Shown one piece after another: positions 18,230 through 27,903 of a stretch of DNA of 64,000 nucleotides. The notes beneath the pieces were generated by a model. The model made no database searches, was not told the DNA's origin, and worked only from the letters and a program-made list of their open reading frames with translations. Made by a program: the position numbers and the translations under genes. The stretch lies in NCBI GenBank assembly GCA_023667045.1, contig JAMPAU010000001.1, positions 279,135 to 343,134 of the forward strand, in the 5' to 3' direction. Position 1 is the stretch's first letter. The number at the start of each line of letters is the position of its first letter. This DNA comes from Ruminococcus flavefaciens (GTDB lineage: Bacteria; Bacillota; Clostridia; Oscillospirales; Ruminococcaceae).

Positions 18230-18796
18230 ATGGATAGTATAAAAGAATATATTGACAATCTTGAAATAAAAGATATTCCTTGGGACAGAATGATTACTGC
18301 TTATGACAAGGCTGAAAATTATCCGGAATGTCTCAGTATTCTTAACGAAATGAAAGACCTTGACGAAGTAAAAAAGGCATGGAATGATATTTCTGCTTTT
18401 GAACACCAGTCTACTTTTTATACGCCTGCACCGTTTGCAGTAGTGTTTCTTGCAAGAATAAGAGAAAAAGCCCTTAATACTCCGGAAAATCCGGTTGCTG
18501 TATGGCTTGCGGAAAAACTGACTGAAGAATTTTCATATTATTTAGAAATATGCAGTGAAGCCGAAAAGTCTGAACACGCCGACCCACTGGAAAATATGTC
18601 TGATATTCTGGACGACAAGTATCTGTTACCGGAGGGTTTTGACCTTGACCCCGAATATGATGAAGATGACGACGACGATGATGACTATATTGATGTTGAC
18701 GAATTTATATCTGGTCTTTTTCCGGAAGATTTATTCTACAGTCTTTATTACTACACGGGGAAGATACTTTCTGAAATTTCCGGCATAGAAAAATGA
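18230..18796 (+). CDS. Hypothetical protein, tandem paralogue B with Asp-rich insert
   Basis: A 188-residue paralogue of the preceding gene, two bases downstream. It differs by an insert of nine or more consecutive acidic residues (EYDEDDDDDDDYIDVDEF) near residue 145. The pair likely arose by tandem duplication and has diverged. The stop overlaps the next start as ATGA. Function unknown; context is the accessory block between ilvD and leuC. Confidence 0.65.
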   Translation: MDSIKEYIDNLEIKDIPWDRMITAYDKAENYPECLSILNEMKDLDEVKKAWNDISAFEHQSTFYTPAPFAVVFLARIREKALNTPENPVAVWLAEKLTEEFSYYLEICSEAEKSEHADPLENMSDILDDKYLLPEGFDLDPEYDEDDDDDDDYIDVDEFISGLFPEDLFYSLYYYTGKILSEISGIEK

Positions 18797-19116
18797 TTGG
18801 AAAAACTGTAACAGTAACCGTTGACAGACCGTTGGGAAGTTTTCACCTTGAATACAAGGATATGTATTATCCGGTCAATTATGGCTATATTGAGGGGACT
18901 ACCACACCGGACGGCGAAGAACTGGACGCTTATATATTAGGCGTTGACAAAGCTGTTGAAAAATTTACAGGCAGAATAATTGCAATTGTTCACAGGTATG
19001 ACGACATTGAAGAAAAACTTGTAGTCTGTCCGGAAAACCTTACTTTAAGCAGAGAAGAAATAATGAAACAGATTAATTTTCAAGAAAAGTATTTTAAATA
19101 TGAAATAGTAATGTGA
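18793..19116 (+). CDS. Inorganic-pyrophosphatase-like small protein
   Basis: The 107-residue protein aligns by eye with the strand core of type I inorganic pyrophosphatase: VTVDRPLGSFHLEYKDMYYP, VNYGYIEGTTTPDGEELDAY and ILGVDKAVEKFTGRIIAIVHR. Full enzymes are about 170-220 residues, so this short form keeps only part of the acidic active site (the DGEELDAY segment) and may not hydrolyse pyrophosphate. It is coupled by ATGA overlap to the preceding gene. Confidence 0.72.
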   Translation: MIGKTVTVTVDRPLGSFHLEYKDMYYPVNYGYIEGTTTPDGEELDAYILGVDKAVEKFTGRIIAIVHRYDDIEEKLVVCPENLTLSREEIMKQINFQEKYFKYEIVM

Positions 19117-19266
19117 AATTTATTTCACTTTAAACGAAGTATTATAATGCCGGAGCATTAGACAGTATGATTTCTGTACTTGTTTACAGAAACACACATA
19201 AAACAAATAAGAAAATAACTTCATAAAGAAGTTTATTATAAAAAAATCTGAAAGGAATGAATAATA

Positions 19267-20541
19267 ATGGGTATGACAATGACACAAAAAATCCTTGCAT
19301 CTCACGCAGGACTGGAAACAGTTCAGGCAGGACAGTTAATTCTTGCTAATCTGGACTTGGTTCTCGGAAATGACATTACGTCGCCTGTAGCTATCAAGGA
19401 ATTTGCAAAGCTCAACAAAGAGGGAGTTTTTGACAAGGAAAAAGTAACAATGGTTATGGACCATTTCGCACCTAACAAGGACATCAAAGCCGCTGAACAG
19501 TGCAAAATGTGCCGTGATTTCTGTGGTGAAAAAGAGGTTACACACTTCTATGATGTCGGAAAAATGGGCATAGAACACGCACTTTTGCCGGAGCAGGGAC
19601 TTGTTACTTCCGGCAACGTCGTAATTGGTGCTGATTCTCATACGTGTACTTACGGTGCTTTAGGTGCGTTCTCAACCGGTGTAGGCTCTACTGATATGGC
19701 TTGCGGAATGGCTATCGGCAAGGCATGGTTTAAAGTTCCGTCTGCTATCAAGTTTAATCTCACAGGCAAACTCAGAAAGTATGTATCCGGCAAGGACGTT
19801 ATACTTCACATTATCGGAAAAATAGGCGTTGACGGTGCTTTATATCGTTCAATGGAATTCACAGGCGAGGGACTTTCTTCACTCTCTATGGCTGACCGTC
19901 TCTGTATCGCAAACATGGCTATTGAAGCAGGTGCAAAGAACGGTATCTTTGAAGTTGACGACATCACACTTGAATACGTCAAGTCTCACGGTGCTAAAGA
20001 ACCGACTGTTTATAAGGCTGACGAGGACGCAGTTTACGACGAAGTTATAGATATTAACCTTTCTGAAATCGAACCTACTGTATCTTTCCCGCACCTGCCG
20101 GAAAACGCTAAGACTTTTGACCAGTTCGGCGACATAAAGATAGACCAGGTTGTAATCGGTTCATGTACAAACGGCAGACTTGAAGACTTACAGGAGTCCG
20201 CCGAAATCATGAAAGGCAAAAAATGTGCCGACGGTGTACGTGTAATAGTAATTCCGGCAACACAGCAGATTTATCTTGACGCTATGGAGCAGGGACTTCT
20301 GAAGATATTCATTGAAAGTGGTGCGGTAGTTTCCACCCCAACTTGCGGTCCATGTCTGGGCGGACATATGGGTATTCTTACAAAGGGCGAGCGTGCGGTT
20401 GCGACTACAAACAGAAACTTTGTCGGACGTATGGGACACGTTGAGTCGGAAGTTTATCTTGCAAGTCCGGCAGTAGCAGCAGCAAGTGCTATCACAGGAA
20501 AAATTTCAAGTCCTTGGGAGGTTATGAACTATGAAGTATGA
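19267..20541 (+). CDS. leuC: 3-isopropylmalate dehydratase large subunit
   Basis: Isomerises 2- to 3-isopropylmalate with LeuD using a [4Fe-4S] cluster. The 424-residue length is the short LeuC/HacA type. Cluster cysteines are in [13 protein letters not shown] and [13 protein letters not shown]; the substrate loop [18 protein letters not shown] is intact. The start follows GAAAGGAATG. The 150 bases before it hold no gene I can support. leuD overlaps its 3' end by 11 bases. Confidence 0.96.
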   Translation: MGMTMTQKILASHAGLETVQAGQLILANLDLVLGNDITSPVAIKEFAKLNKEGVFDKEKVTMVMDHFAPNKDIKAAEQCKMCRDFCGEKEVTHFYDVGKMGIEHALLPEQGLVTSGNVVIGADSHTCTYGALGAFSTGVGSTDMACGMAIGKAWFKVPSAIKFNLTGKLRKYVSGKDVILHIIGKIGVDGALYRSMEFTGEGLSSLSMADRLCIANMAIEAGAKNGIFEVDDITLEYVKSHGAKEPTVYKADEDAVYDEVIDINLSEIEPTVSFPHLPENAKTFDQFGDIKIDQVVIGSCTNGRLEDLQESAEIMKGKKCADGVRVIVIPATQQIYLDAMEQGLLKIFIESGAVVSTPTCGPCLGGHMGILTKGERAVATTNRNFVGRMGHVESEVYLASPAVAAASAITGKISSPWEVMNYEV

Positions 20542-21025
20542 GGGTAAAGTTATTAAATACGGCGATAACGTTGATACGGACGTAATCATTCCGGCACGTT
20601 ATCTTAACACAAGCGACCATGCAGAACTCGCTTCTCACTGCATGGAAGACCTTGACAAGACTTTTGTTACACGTGTACAGCAGGGCGACATCATCACGGC
20701 AGGATTCAATTTTGGCTGTGGTTCGTCGAGAGAACACGCACCTATCGCTATCAAGGCAAGCGGTATATCACTTGTTATTGCAAAGAGCTTTGCAAGAATC
20801 TTCTACAGAAACTCTATCAATATCGGACTTGCTATCGTTGAGTGTCCGGAGGCTGTTGACGGTATCAGCGAGGGTGACAAGGTAGAAGCTGACCTTGACA
20901 ACGGCGTTATCCGCAACCTCACTACAGGCAAGGAATACAAGACAGCACCTTTTCCGGAGTTCGTTCAGAAAATCATTGAAAACGGCGGTTTAATTAATTC
21001 TATCGCTGAGGGCATTATCAAGTGA
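20531..21025 (+). CDS. leuD: 3-isopropylmalate dehydratase small subunit
   Basis: The 164-residue partner of LeuC has the swivel-domain signature [19 protein letters not shown] and the start pattern [17 protein letters not shown]. The ATG lies inside the end of leuC, behind GGGAGG, so the two are translationally coupled. The next accessory gene starts with GTG overlapping its stop. Confidence 0.96.
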   Translation: MKYEGKVIKYGDNVDTDVIIPARYLNTSDHAELASHCMEDLDKTFVTRVQQGDIITAGFNFGCGSSREHAPIAIKASGISLVIAKSFARIFYRNSINIGLAIVECPEAVDGISEGDKVEADLDNGVIRNLTTGKEYKTAPFPEFVQKIIENGGLINSIAEGIIK

Positions 21026-21453
21026 AAAGAGAGTTAGTCAGAAATCTTTCTGCAAATCTTCCCGACGGCAGTATTTTAGAAGGCACTTTTACAAGCAGAA
21101 TTTTCAGAAATGAAAATTCTGCTGAAATGCTGATTTACCTTAGTTCTCTTGACTATGCAGAAGACTGTATCACACATTTCAATTCAATGCCCGATGATAT
21201 GGTTGACGAAATATGCTTGAGAATCCTAAAAAACTTACAATTCAACGGTGCAGATTTTGACCTTGCAGAGTTTGAAAACGTAAGGGATATTTTAAATTAC
21301 TGCTGTTTTACTACAATGGTTGTTGATACATCGAAAAATGACGGTATATCCTACACGGTTGAGGGTGAGGGCGACTGGGGCGAGGCTGTCGGGTTTGTTA
21401 TAAAAAATGGCAATGTTTCATATGTCGGATTTGACTATGAGGATTATTTATAA
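21022..21453 (+). CDS. Hypothetical protein, tandem paralogue 1
   Basis: A 143-residue acidic protein starting at a GTG that overlaps the leuD stop (GTGA). Its C-terminal half ([20 protein letters not shown] ... [19 protein letters not shown]) is almost identical to that of the next gene, at DNA level too, while the N-terminal halves have diverged ([10 protein letters not shown] against MEGSFTSRIF). The GDWGE...GFVIKNGxVSYVG end recalls DUF6985-like proteins, with low certainty. No link to leucine synthesis is visible. Confidence 0.62.
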   Translation: MKRELVRNLSANLPDGSILEGTFTSRIFRNENSAEMLIYLSSLDYAEDCITHFNSMPDDMVDEICLRILKNLQFNGADFDLAEFENVRDILNYCCFTTMVVDTSKNDGISYTVEGEGDWGEAVGFVIKNGNVSYVGFDYEDYL

Positions 21454-21860
21454 TGATTGAAAATCTTGACTATTTTGCTCCAGACGAAAAAATAATGGAG
21501 GGAAGTTTCACAAGCCGTATTTTCAAGGACTACAGAGATGACAGACTTCTTATATATCTCGAAGATGAAACTATTCAGAACTATGCTGAAAGGTGTATCG
21601 AACACTTCAACTCAATGACTGATGATATGATTGATGAAATATGTCACTGGCTTATTGAAAGCTGTCATTTATCCGATTATGAGGACTTTGAACTTCCGGA
21701 ACTTGAAAACGTAAGGGATATTTTAGATTACTGCTGGTTTACTACAATGATTGTTGATACACCGAAAAATGACGGTATATCCTACACGGTTGAGGGTGAG
21801 GGCGACTGGGGCGAGGTTGTCGGGTTTGTCATAAAAAATGGCAATGTTTCATATGTCGGT
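21278..21860 (+). repeat. Near-identical ~155-bp direct repeat inside two paralogous genes
   Basis: About 21278-21432 and 21707-21860 match with few differences, covering codons from GAAAACGTAAGGGATATTTT to CATATGTCGG. The flanking parts of the two genes are far less similar, which suggests recent gene conversion of the 3' halves, not a simple recent duplication. Confidence 0.75.
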
Positions 21861-21917
21861 CCTCACTTTGAACAACCGCCATATGAAAATGACGACCACT
21901 ACAGAAATTGTATATAA
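21453..21917 (+). CDS. Hypothetical protein, tandem paralogue 2
   Basis: A 154-residue paralogue of the previous gene, starting at an ATG that shares its A with the previous TAA (TAATG). It keeps the same ENVRDILDYCWFTTMIVDTP and [17 protein letters not shown] segments and adds a short acidic tail. The pair sits between leuD and leuB. Likely an immunity-type or other accessory protein; not assignable. Confidence 0.62.
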   Translation: MIENLDYFAPDEKIMEGSFTSRIFKDYRDDRLLIYLEDETIQNYAERCIEHFNSMTDDMIDEICHWLIESCHLSDYEDFELPELENVRDILDYCWFTTMIVDTPKNDGISYTVEGEGDWGEVVGFVIKNGNVSYVGPHFEQPPYENDDHYRNCI

Positions 21918-21966
21918 AAAAATGCCTGACGTTCTGTCCGGCTGAAAATAAAGGAGAATCATAGAA

Positions 21967-23040
21967 ATGGAATTTAATATAGCACTTCTTAAAGGTGACG
22001 GAATAGGTCCTGAAATAGTGGACAGCACCGTTGCAGTACTGGAAAAGGTGGCTGAAAAATTCGGTCACAAGTTCAATTTCACACCGTACTTAATAGGCGG
22101 TTGTGCATACGACGCTACAGGCGAACCGCTCCCGAAGGAAACTGTTGACGGCTGTCTTGCAAGCGACAGCGTACTTCTCGGAGCAGTAGGCGGTTACAAG
22201 TGGGACAATCTTTCCGGCGACAAGAGACCCGAAAAGGCTTTACTCGGAATACGTTCTGCACTCGGACTTTTCACTAATTTACGTCCTGCTAAACTCTATC
22301 CGGCACTGCGTTCTGCTTCACCTCTCAAAGAGGAAATTGTCGGCGACGGCTTCGACCTCATGATAGTCCGTGAACTCACAGGCGGTATTTACTTTGGTGA
22401 CAGAGGTTACAGGCAAGGCAAGTACGGCGAGGAAGCTTATGACACAGAGGCTTACAGCGTTACAGAAATCGAGCGTATCGGACGTGTTGCATTTGAAACT
22501 GCAATGAAACGCAACAAGAAACTTTGCAGTATTGATAAAGCTAACGTTCTTGAAAGTTCACGTCTCTGGAGAAAGACAATGCACGAACTTGCTGAACAGT
22601 ATCCGGAAGTTGAATACAGCGATATGTTTGTTGACAACGCCGCTATGCAGTTGGTAAGAAATCCACAGCAGTTTGACGTTATCGTGACATCAAATATGTT
22701 CGGCGACATTCTTTCCGACGAAGCTTCACAGATAACCGGTTCAATCGGTATGCTTGCGTCTGCGTCACTCGGTGCAGGTACAAGGGGTATGTATGAGCCT
22801 ATTCACGGCTCTGCACCGGACATTGCAGGACAGAACAAGGCTAATCCGATAGCTACAATACTTTCGGGTGCAATGATGTTGCGTTATTCTTTCGGACTTT
22901 CTGAAGAAGCAGACTGCATAGAAAAAGCCGTTGATAGTGTTCTTAATTCCGGCTACCGCACAGCAGACCTCATGGGCGGTGCAGAGGGTACACCACTGAC
23001 TTGCACTGAAATGACTGAAAAGGTATTAGAGGCGTTATAA
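21967..23040 (+). CDS. leuB: 3-isopropylmalate dehydrogenase
   Basis: Oxidatively decarboxylates 3-isopropylmalate with NAD+. The 357 residues contain [18 protein letters not shown] at the start, the substrate arginines in [19 protein letters not shown] and [14 protein letters not shown], the metal aspartates in [16 protein letters not shown], and the NAD loop [28 protein letters not shown] precedes the ATG. It completes leuCDB; leuA is not in the window. Confidence 0.96.
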   Translation: MEFNIALLKGDGIGPEIVDSTVAVLEKVAEKFGHKFNFTPYLIGGCAYDATGEPLPKETVDGCLASDSVLLGAVGGYKWDNLSGDKRPEKALLGIRSALGLFTNLRPAKLYPALRSASPLKEEIVGDGFDLMIVRELTGGIYFGDRGYRQGKYGEEAYDTEAYSVTEIERIGRVAFETAMKRNKKLCSIDKANVLESSRLWRKTMHELAEQYPEVEYSDMFVDNAAMQLVRNPQQFDVIVTSNMFGDILSDEASQITGSIGMLASASLGAGTRGMYEPIHGSAPDIAGQNKANPIATILSGAMMLRYSFGLSEEADCIEKAVDSVLNSGYRTADLMGGAEGTPLTCTEMTEKVLEAL

Positions 23041-23042
23041 TA

Positions 23043-24248
23043 ATGGACTTAAAAGCACTTGACTGTAAAATATATTCTATTGCTGTTTTTTGGGAGGTTA
23101 CACAAGACAATACTATAAACCATTTGTGGAAACTCCTTGACGACCGTACAGAAAAACCAATCACTGAATTTATCGGGGATTATTCGGCTTTTGTTGATTC
23201 TCTTTACAGGGAAAACATAAATCTCAGCGAGTACATTCTTAAAAAGGTTTTAGAGGACGAAAACTTCTATATTGCCGGAATGGCACAGGGAAAAGTTTTC
23301 GACAGTCTCATTGTTGAAACTGTTGAAAACGAGCTGAAAGTATTACAGGAACTTTCACGGCTCACTCCGGAAGACATAACCGCCGATATTGACTATGACG
23401 GTTTTCTGCCAAAATGGAGAACGTCAGAAATTGATTTTGTTTCAGAGTACAAAAAACGCCTTGAAAATATCGGGCGTTACGGTTACGGAAAATATGCACA
23501 GAATAGAATGTTTATACTCCGTGACGGCAAGACAGTTCCGGTAAAGTACCCCGATACACAGCAACTTGACCACCTTTACGGCTATCAGAGAGAGAGACAG
23601 GCAGTTATTGACAATACCCTTGCACTCCTTGACGGCAAGCCAGCCCAGAACGTTCTTTTATACGGCGACGCAGGCACGGGAAAATCTTCCTCTGTAAAGG
23701 CGATTGTAAACGAATATGCAGACAGGGGTTTGCGACTTATTGAAGTCACTAAGGAACAGCTGAGAGATATTCCGCAGATTATCGACGATATAAGTCATAA
23801 TCCGCTTAAATTCATAATCTTCATAGATGATTTGACTTTCACTTCCGGCGAGGACTGTTTCGGGGCTTTAAAGGCTATGCTGGAGGGTTCAGCTTCGGCA
23901 CGTTCTGACAATATCGCTATCTATGCCACAAGCAACAGACGACATCTTGTAAAAGAAACTTTCTCGGAACGTGACGGCGACGACGTTCACCGCAACGACA
24001 CTATGCAGGAACTTATTTCACTTTCGGCACGTTTCGGACTGAGAGTTAATTTCAGCAGACCCGACAAGAAAGAGTTTGTACGCATAGCCGGTGAACTCGC
24101 TAAACAGAAAGGTCTTTCACTGGACGAAAAGGAATTTGAGTTAAAGGCTGAACGCTTTGTTATGACTTCCGGCAACGGTCGCTCACCACGAACAGCCAAG
24201 CAGTTTGTCAATCAGCTTATAAACGAGCAGAAACAGGAGGTAAAATAA
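23043..24248 (+). CDS. DUF815 family AAA-type ATPase
   Basis: The 401-residue protein has an N-terminal helical region of about 180 residues and then the DUF815 ATPase core: Walker A GDAGTGKSSSVKAIVNEYAD, Walker B KFIIFIDDLTF, sensor IAIYATSNRRHLV, and the C-terminal GRSPRTAKQFVNQ. Its start is 2 bases after leuB and it abuts ilvA. The physiological role of DUF815 ATPases is not established. Confidence 0.88.
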   Translation: MDLKALDCKIYSIAVFWEVTQDNTINHLWKLLDDRTEKPITEFIGDYSAFVDSLYRENINLSEYILKKVLEDENFYIAGMAQGKVFDSLIVETVENELKVLQELSRLTPEDITADIDYDGFLPKWRTSEIDFVSEYKKRLENIGRYGYGKYAQNRMFILRDGKTVPVKYPDTQQLDHLYGYQRERQAVIDNTLALLDGKPAQNVLLYGDAGTGKSSSVKAIVNEYADRGLRLIEVTKEQLRDIPQIIDDISHNPLKFIIFIDDLTFTSGEDCFGALKAMLEGSASARSDNIAIYATSNRRHLVKETFSERDGDDVHRNDTMQELISLSARFGLRVNFSRPDKKEFVRIAGELAKQKGLSLDEKEFELKAERFVMTSGNGRSPRTAKQFVNQLINEQKQEVK

Positions 24249-25448
24249 ATGCTTACTCTTGACAAAATCTATCATGCAAGATATGTATTAAAACAGGTTA
24301 TCCGTGAAACAGATGTAATCCATGCACCAAATATAAATCCGGAATCCGACATCTACTTGAAAACTGAAAATCTTCAGATAACAGGCTCTTTCAAGGTTCG
24401 TGGTGCTTACTATAAGATGTCACAGCTTTCCGACGAAGAAAAGGCACGTGGAGTTATAGCCTGCTCTGCCGGAAATCATGCACAGGGCGTAGCACTTTCC
24501 GCACAGAAAAACGGCATTCCGGCAATAATCTGTCTTCCGGACGGCGCACCTATTTCAAAGGTTGAGGCTACAAAGAGTTACGGGGCAGAGGTTTGTCTTG
24601 TTAAAGGTGTTTATGATGACGCATATGCAGAGGCACTCCGTCAGCGTGACGAAATGGGCTATACATTCGTTCACCCTTTTGACGACGAAAACGTTATAGC
24701 CGGACAGGGTACTATCGGTCTCGAACTCATTGAACAGTTACCGGAAATGGACGCTGTAATAGTCCCAGTAGGTGGAGGAGGACTTATTTCTGGTGTTGCC
24801 TTTGCCATAAAGAGCCTTAACCCGAATATAAAGGTTTATGGTGTACAGGCTGCCGGAGCTCCGAGTATGTTCAATTCAATACACGACCACAAAATAGAAT
24901 GCCTTGACAGCGTTTCAACGATTGCCGACGGTATAGCAGTTAAAGAACCCGGCGAAAATACATTCAGGTATGTTTCCGACTATGTGGACGATATTGTTAC
25001 AGTTACCGACGACGAAATTTCAGCGGCTATACTTGCACTCATGGAAAAGCAGAAACTTGTCACAGAGGGTGCTGGTGCTGTATCTGTTGCGGCTGCAATG
25101 TTCAATAAAGTTCCGGTAAAGAATAAGAAAGTTGTTTGCCTGCTTTCCGGCGGAAACATAGACGTTACGATACTTTCAAGGGTTATCAAGCGTGGACTTC
25201 TCATGACAGGTCGCACCTGCTCAATGAATATCGAACTCATTGATAAGCCCGGTCAGCTTATGGACGTTTCAAGAATTATCGCTGAGGCTGGCGGTAACGT
25301 TATTTCTATTCATCATGAGCGTGCTAACGAGGGTTCAGCAGTAAATGGCTGTTATCTGCGTATAGTCCTTGAAACACGCAATTATAATCATATTGACGAA
25401 ATTAAAAATGCAATCAAAAGCAACGGTTTTAAAATCGTCAATGAATAA
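24249..25448 (+). CDS. ilvA: Threonine ammonia-lyase (threonine dehydratase)
   Basis: Deaminates threonine to 2-oxobutyrate, the isoleucine precursor. The PLP lysine is K49 in LQITGSFKVRGAYYKM; the phosphate loop is VPVGGGGLISGVAFA. The 399 residues comprise a catalytic domain of about 320 and one C-terminal ACT-like domain (SMNIELIDKPGQLMDVSRII), as in the short-form enzymes. ridA follows. AGGAGG lies before the ATG. Confidence 0.95.
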   Translation: MLTLDKIYHARYVLKQVIRETDVIHAPNINPESDIYLKTENLQITGSFKVRGAYYKMSQLSDEEKARGVIACSAGNHAQGVALSAQKNGIPAIICLPDGAPISKVEATKSYGAEVCLVKGVYDDAYAEALRQRDEMGYTFVHPFDDENVIAGQGTIGLELIEQLPEMDAVIVPVGGGGLISGVAFAIKSLNPNIKVYGVQAAGAPSMFNSIHDHKIECLDSVSTIADGIAVKEPGENTFRYVSDYVDDIVTVTDDEISAAILALMEKQKLVTEGAGAVSVAAAMFNKVPVKNKKVVCLLSGGNIDVTILSRVIKRGLLMTGRTCSMNIELIDKPGQLMDVSRIIAEAGGNVISIHHERANEGSAVNGCYLRIVLETRNYNHIDEIKNAIKSNGFKIVNE

Positions 25449-25464
25449 ACAGGAGGAATTTAAA

Positions 25465-25836
25465 ATGAAGAAAATCCACACAGACAAAGCCCCTAAGGCT
25501 GTAGGTCCTTACTCACAGGCTGTAGTTTCCGGCGGAATGGTTTACACTTCCGGACAGATTGCAATCAATCCGGCTACAGATTCTATCGAGGCTGTCACAA
25601 TCGAGGAGCAGACAGAGCAGGTTATGCAGAATCTCAAGGCTGTTTTAGAAGAAGCAGGCTCATCTTTCGACAAGGCTGTAAAGACAACCTGTTTCCTTGC
25701 TGATATGAATGATTTCGGTGCATTCAACGGCATATATGGAAAGTACTTTACATCACTTCCGGCAAGAAGTTGCGTTGCAGTAAAGACACTGCCGAAAAAC
25801 GTTCTTGTTGAGGTTGAGGTAATCGCAGAGGTATAA
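25465..25836 (+). CDS. ridA: RidA family enamine/imine deaminase
   Basis: Hydrolyses the reactive enamine/imine intermediates released by PLP enzymes such as IlvA, protecting other PLP enzymes. The 123 residues carry the family signature (KAVGPYSQAVVSGGMVYTSG) and the catalytic arginine in LPARSCVAVKTLPKNVLVEV. I start it at the ATG at 25465 behind AGGAGGA. Its position directly after ilvA matches the enzyme whose by-product it clears. Confidence 0.95.
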   Translation: MKKIHTDKAPKAVGPYSQAVVSGGMVYTSGQIAINPATDSIEAVTIEEQTEQVMQNLKAVLEEAGSSFDKAVKTTCFLADMNDFGAFNGIYGKYFTSLPARSCVAVKTLPKNVLVEVEVIAEV

Positions 25837-25848
25837 TTAAGAGTAACA

Positions 25849-25878
25849 GGGCGGTTGAAAGCATGACCGCCCGTTTCT
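25849..25878 (+). terminator. Hairpin after ridA, possible weak terminator
   Basis: GGGCGGT (25849-25855) pairs with ACCGCCC (25866-25872) and is followed by GTTTCTG. The U-tract is poor, so partial read-through into nadA is plausible. Confidence 0.55.
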
Positions 25879-25895
25879 GAATAAAGGAGTTTATT

Positions 25896-26822
25896 ATGAA
25901 AGTAAGCGATTTACAGGAAGAAATCCTGAGATTAAAAAAAGAAACCAATACTGTTATACTCGCACACTGCTATCAGGCAAGGGAAATTGTCGAGATAGCC
26001 GATTTTACCGGAGACAGCTACAAACTTAGCGTTGACGCAAAGAATACCAATGCTGAAAATATCATCTTTTGCGGAGTGCATTTTATGGCTGAAACTGCTA
26101 AAATCCTTGCACCTCAGAAACGTGTCTTTCTGGCAAACAAAAACGCCGGCTGTCCTATGGCTGAACAGATGGACGCTGAAATGATTTCCATGCTGAAAGA
26201 CAAAGAACCCGACCGCACTGTTGTTGCGTATATCAATACAACCGCCTCGCTGAAAACTGTCTGTGATGTGTGCGTTACATCATCAAGTGCCTTGAAAATC
26301 GTAAGGTCTATTGACAATGACAAGATACTGTTTATTCCGGACTGCAATTTAGGCGATTACGTGAAAAGACAGATTCCGGAAAAGGATATAAAGTTACTCA
26401 ACGGCGGTTGTCCTACTCATGCGAGAGTTACTGTCAGCGAAGTGAAAAGGGCAAAGGAAGAACACCCTAACGCATTATTTCTGGTACACCCCGAATGTAC
26501 CCCGAAAGTAGTTGAGCTTGCCGACTATGTTGGTTCTACTTCCGGCATTATGGACTATGCTAAAAAGTCTGATGCTAAGGAGTTTATAATAGGCACGGAA
26601 ACTTCAATTGCTGAACATCTGCAATATGACTGTCCGGACAAGAAATTCTATCCGATAACTAAAGACATAGTATGTCATAACATGAAGCTGACAACTCTGC
26701 CGGACGTTTACGCCACATTAAAGGGCATGAACAACGGCGAGGCTTTCGAGATTCTCATGGACGACGAACTTATTACAAAAGCCGGAAAGTGCATTGACGA
26801 AATGATAAGACTTGGCGGTTGA
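25896..26822 (+). CDS. nadA: Quinolinate synthase
   Basis: Condenses iminoaspartate with dihydroxyacetone phosphate to quinolinate in NAD synthesis, using a [4Fe-4S] cluster. The 308 residues contain AHCYQAREIVEIADFTGDSY, cluster-type cysteines in NAGCPMAEQMD and KDIVCHNMK, and the repeated-fold segments HPECTPKVVELADYVGSTSG. AAAGGAG precedes the ATG. nadB and nadC are not present, and hydE is coupled directly behind it. Confidence 0.95.
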   Translation: MKVSDLQEEILRLKKETNTVILAHCYQAREIVEIADFTGDSYKLSVDAKNTNAENIIFCGVHFMAETAKILAPQKRVFLANKNAGCPMAEQMDAEMISMLKDKEPDRTVVAYINTTASLKTVCDVCVTSSSALKIVRSIDNDKILFIPDCNLGDYVKRQIPEKDIKLLNGGCPTHARVTVSEVKRAKEEHPNALFLVHPECTPKVVELADYVGSTSGIMDYAKKSDAKEFIIGTETSIAEHLQYDCPDKKFYPITKDIVCHNMKLTTLPDVYATLKGMNNGEAFEILMDDELITKAGKCIDEMIRLGG

Positions 26823-26823
26823 T

Positions 26824-27852
26824 ATGACCGGATTAATAGAAAAACTCTATCACGAAAAAAATCTTTCAGACAGCGAACTTAAAACCCTCATTGAAAGCAA
26901 TGAAGATTCCGGACTTCTTGCGGATTATGCCGACAAGGTACGCCGTGAGCATTACGGCAAAAAAGTATTTCTGCGTGGACTGATTGAGATTTCAAGCTAC
27001 TGCAAAAATGATTGTCTCTACTGCGGAATACGCCGGAGCAACGCCAATGCCGACCGTTACCGACTGAGCCGTGAGGAAATATTATCTTGCTGTGAAAACG
27101 GCTATAGTCTTGGTTTCCGGACTTTCGTTATGCAGGGCGGTGAGGATTCGTATTTTACAGACGACTTTATGTGTTCATTGATTTACGAGATAAAGCAGAA
27201 ATATCCCGACTGTGCGGTAACTCTCTCTCTCGGTGAACGCTCTTACGAGAGTTACAGGCGAATGAAAGAATCCGGTGCAGACCGTTATTTATTACGGCAC
27301 GAGACAGCATCGCCGGAACTGTACAGCAGACTGCACCCTCCGGAGATGAGTTTGAAAAATCGCATTGAATGCTTATATAATCTCCGTTCACTCGGCTATC
27401 AGGTGGGAGCAGGTTTTATGGTGGGAGTGCCTTTTCAGACCACTGAAAACCTCATTGAAGACTTGCGTTTTCTACAGGATTTAAAGCCCCATATGATTGG
27501 AATAGGACCTTTTGTACCTCACCACGATACGCCTTTTGCGGACAGAAAGGGCGGTACTCTCGGACTTACTCTCAGACTTCTCGGCATACTCCGGCTTATG
27601 TTTCCGAAAGTTCTTCTTCCGGCTACAACTGCTCTTGGTACTATTTCGCTGGACGGTCGTGAACTCGGCATTAAGACAGGCTGTAATGTTATTATGCCTA
27701 ATCTTTCGCCGATAAATGTAAGAAAAAAATACGACCTTTACGACAACAAAATCTGTATCGGCGAGGAGTCGGCAGAGTGTAGGATTTGTCTGCAAAGACG
27801 TATAGAGGGCATAGGTTATGAAATTTCGTCGGAACGTGGCGACGCTCTTTAA
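26824..27852 (+). CDS. hydE: [FeFe] hydrogenase H-cluster radical SAM maturase HydE
   Basis: A radical SAM enzyme of about 342 residues that participates in building the diiron subcluster of [FeFe] hydrogenase. The SAM cluster motif CKNDCLYC (CX3CX2C, C60, C64 and C67) is preceded by RGLIEISSYC, and GIRRSNANADRYRLSREEI follows as in HydE. A C-terminal CxxC-like pair is in ESAECRICLQRR. I start it at the ATG one base after the nadA stop; a TTG 12 bases earlier is possible. hydF, hydG and a hydrogenase are not in this window. A strong terminator follows. Confidence 0.9.
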   Translation: MTGLIEKLYHEKNLSDSELKTLIESNEDSGLLADYADKVRREHYGKKVFLRGLIEISSYCKNDCLYCGIRRSNANADRYRLSREEILSCCENGYSLGFRTFVMQGGEDSYFTDDFMCSLIYEIKQKYPDCAVTLSLGERSYESYRRMKESGADRYLLRHETASPELYSRLHPPEMSLKNRIECLYNLRSLGYQVGAGFMVGVPFQTTENLIEDLRFLQDLKPHMIGIGPFVPHHDTPFADRKGGTLGLTLRLLGILRLMFPKVLLPATTALGTISLDGRELGIKTGCNVIMPNLSPINVRKKYDLYDNKICIGEESAECRICLQRRIEGIGYEISSERGDAL

Positions 27853-27855
27853 TAA

Positions 27856-27893
27856 AAAAAGGACAGTTTGTAAAAGAACTGTCCTTTTTGGTT
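27856..27893 (+). terminator. Bidirectional terminator after hydE
   Basis: AAAAAGGACAGTT (27856-27868) pairs with AACTGTCCTTTTT (27877-27889), a 13-bp stem with A- and T-rich flanks serving both hydE and the convergent DUF5067 gene. Confidence 0.92.
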
Positions 27894-27903
27894 TTTTATG
27901 TTT

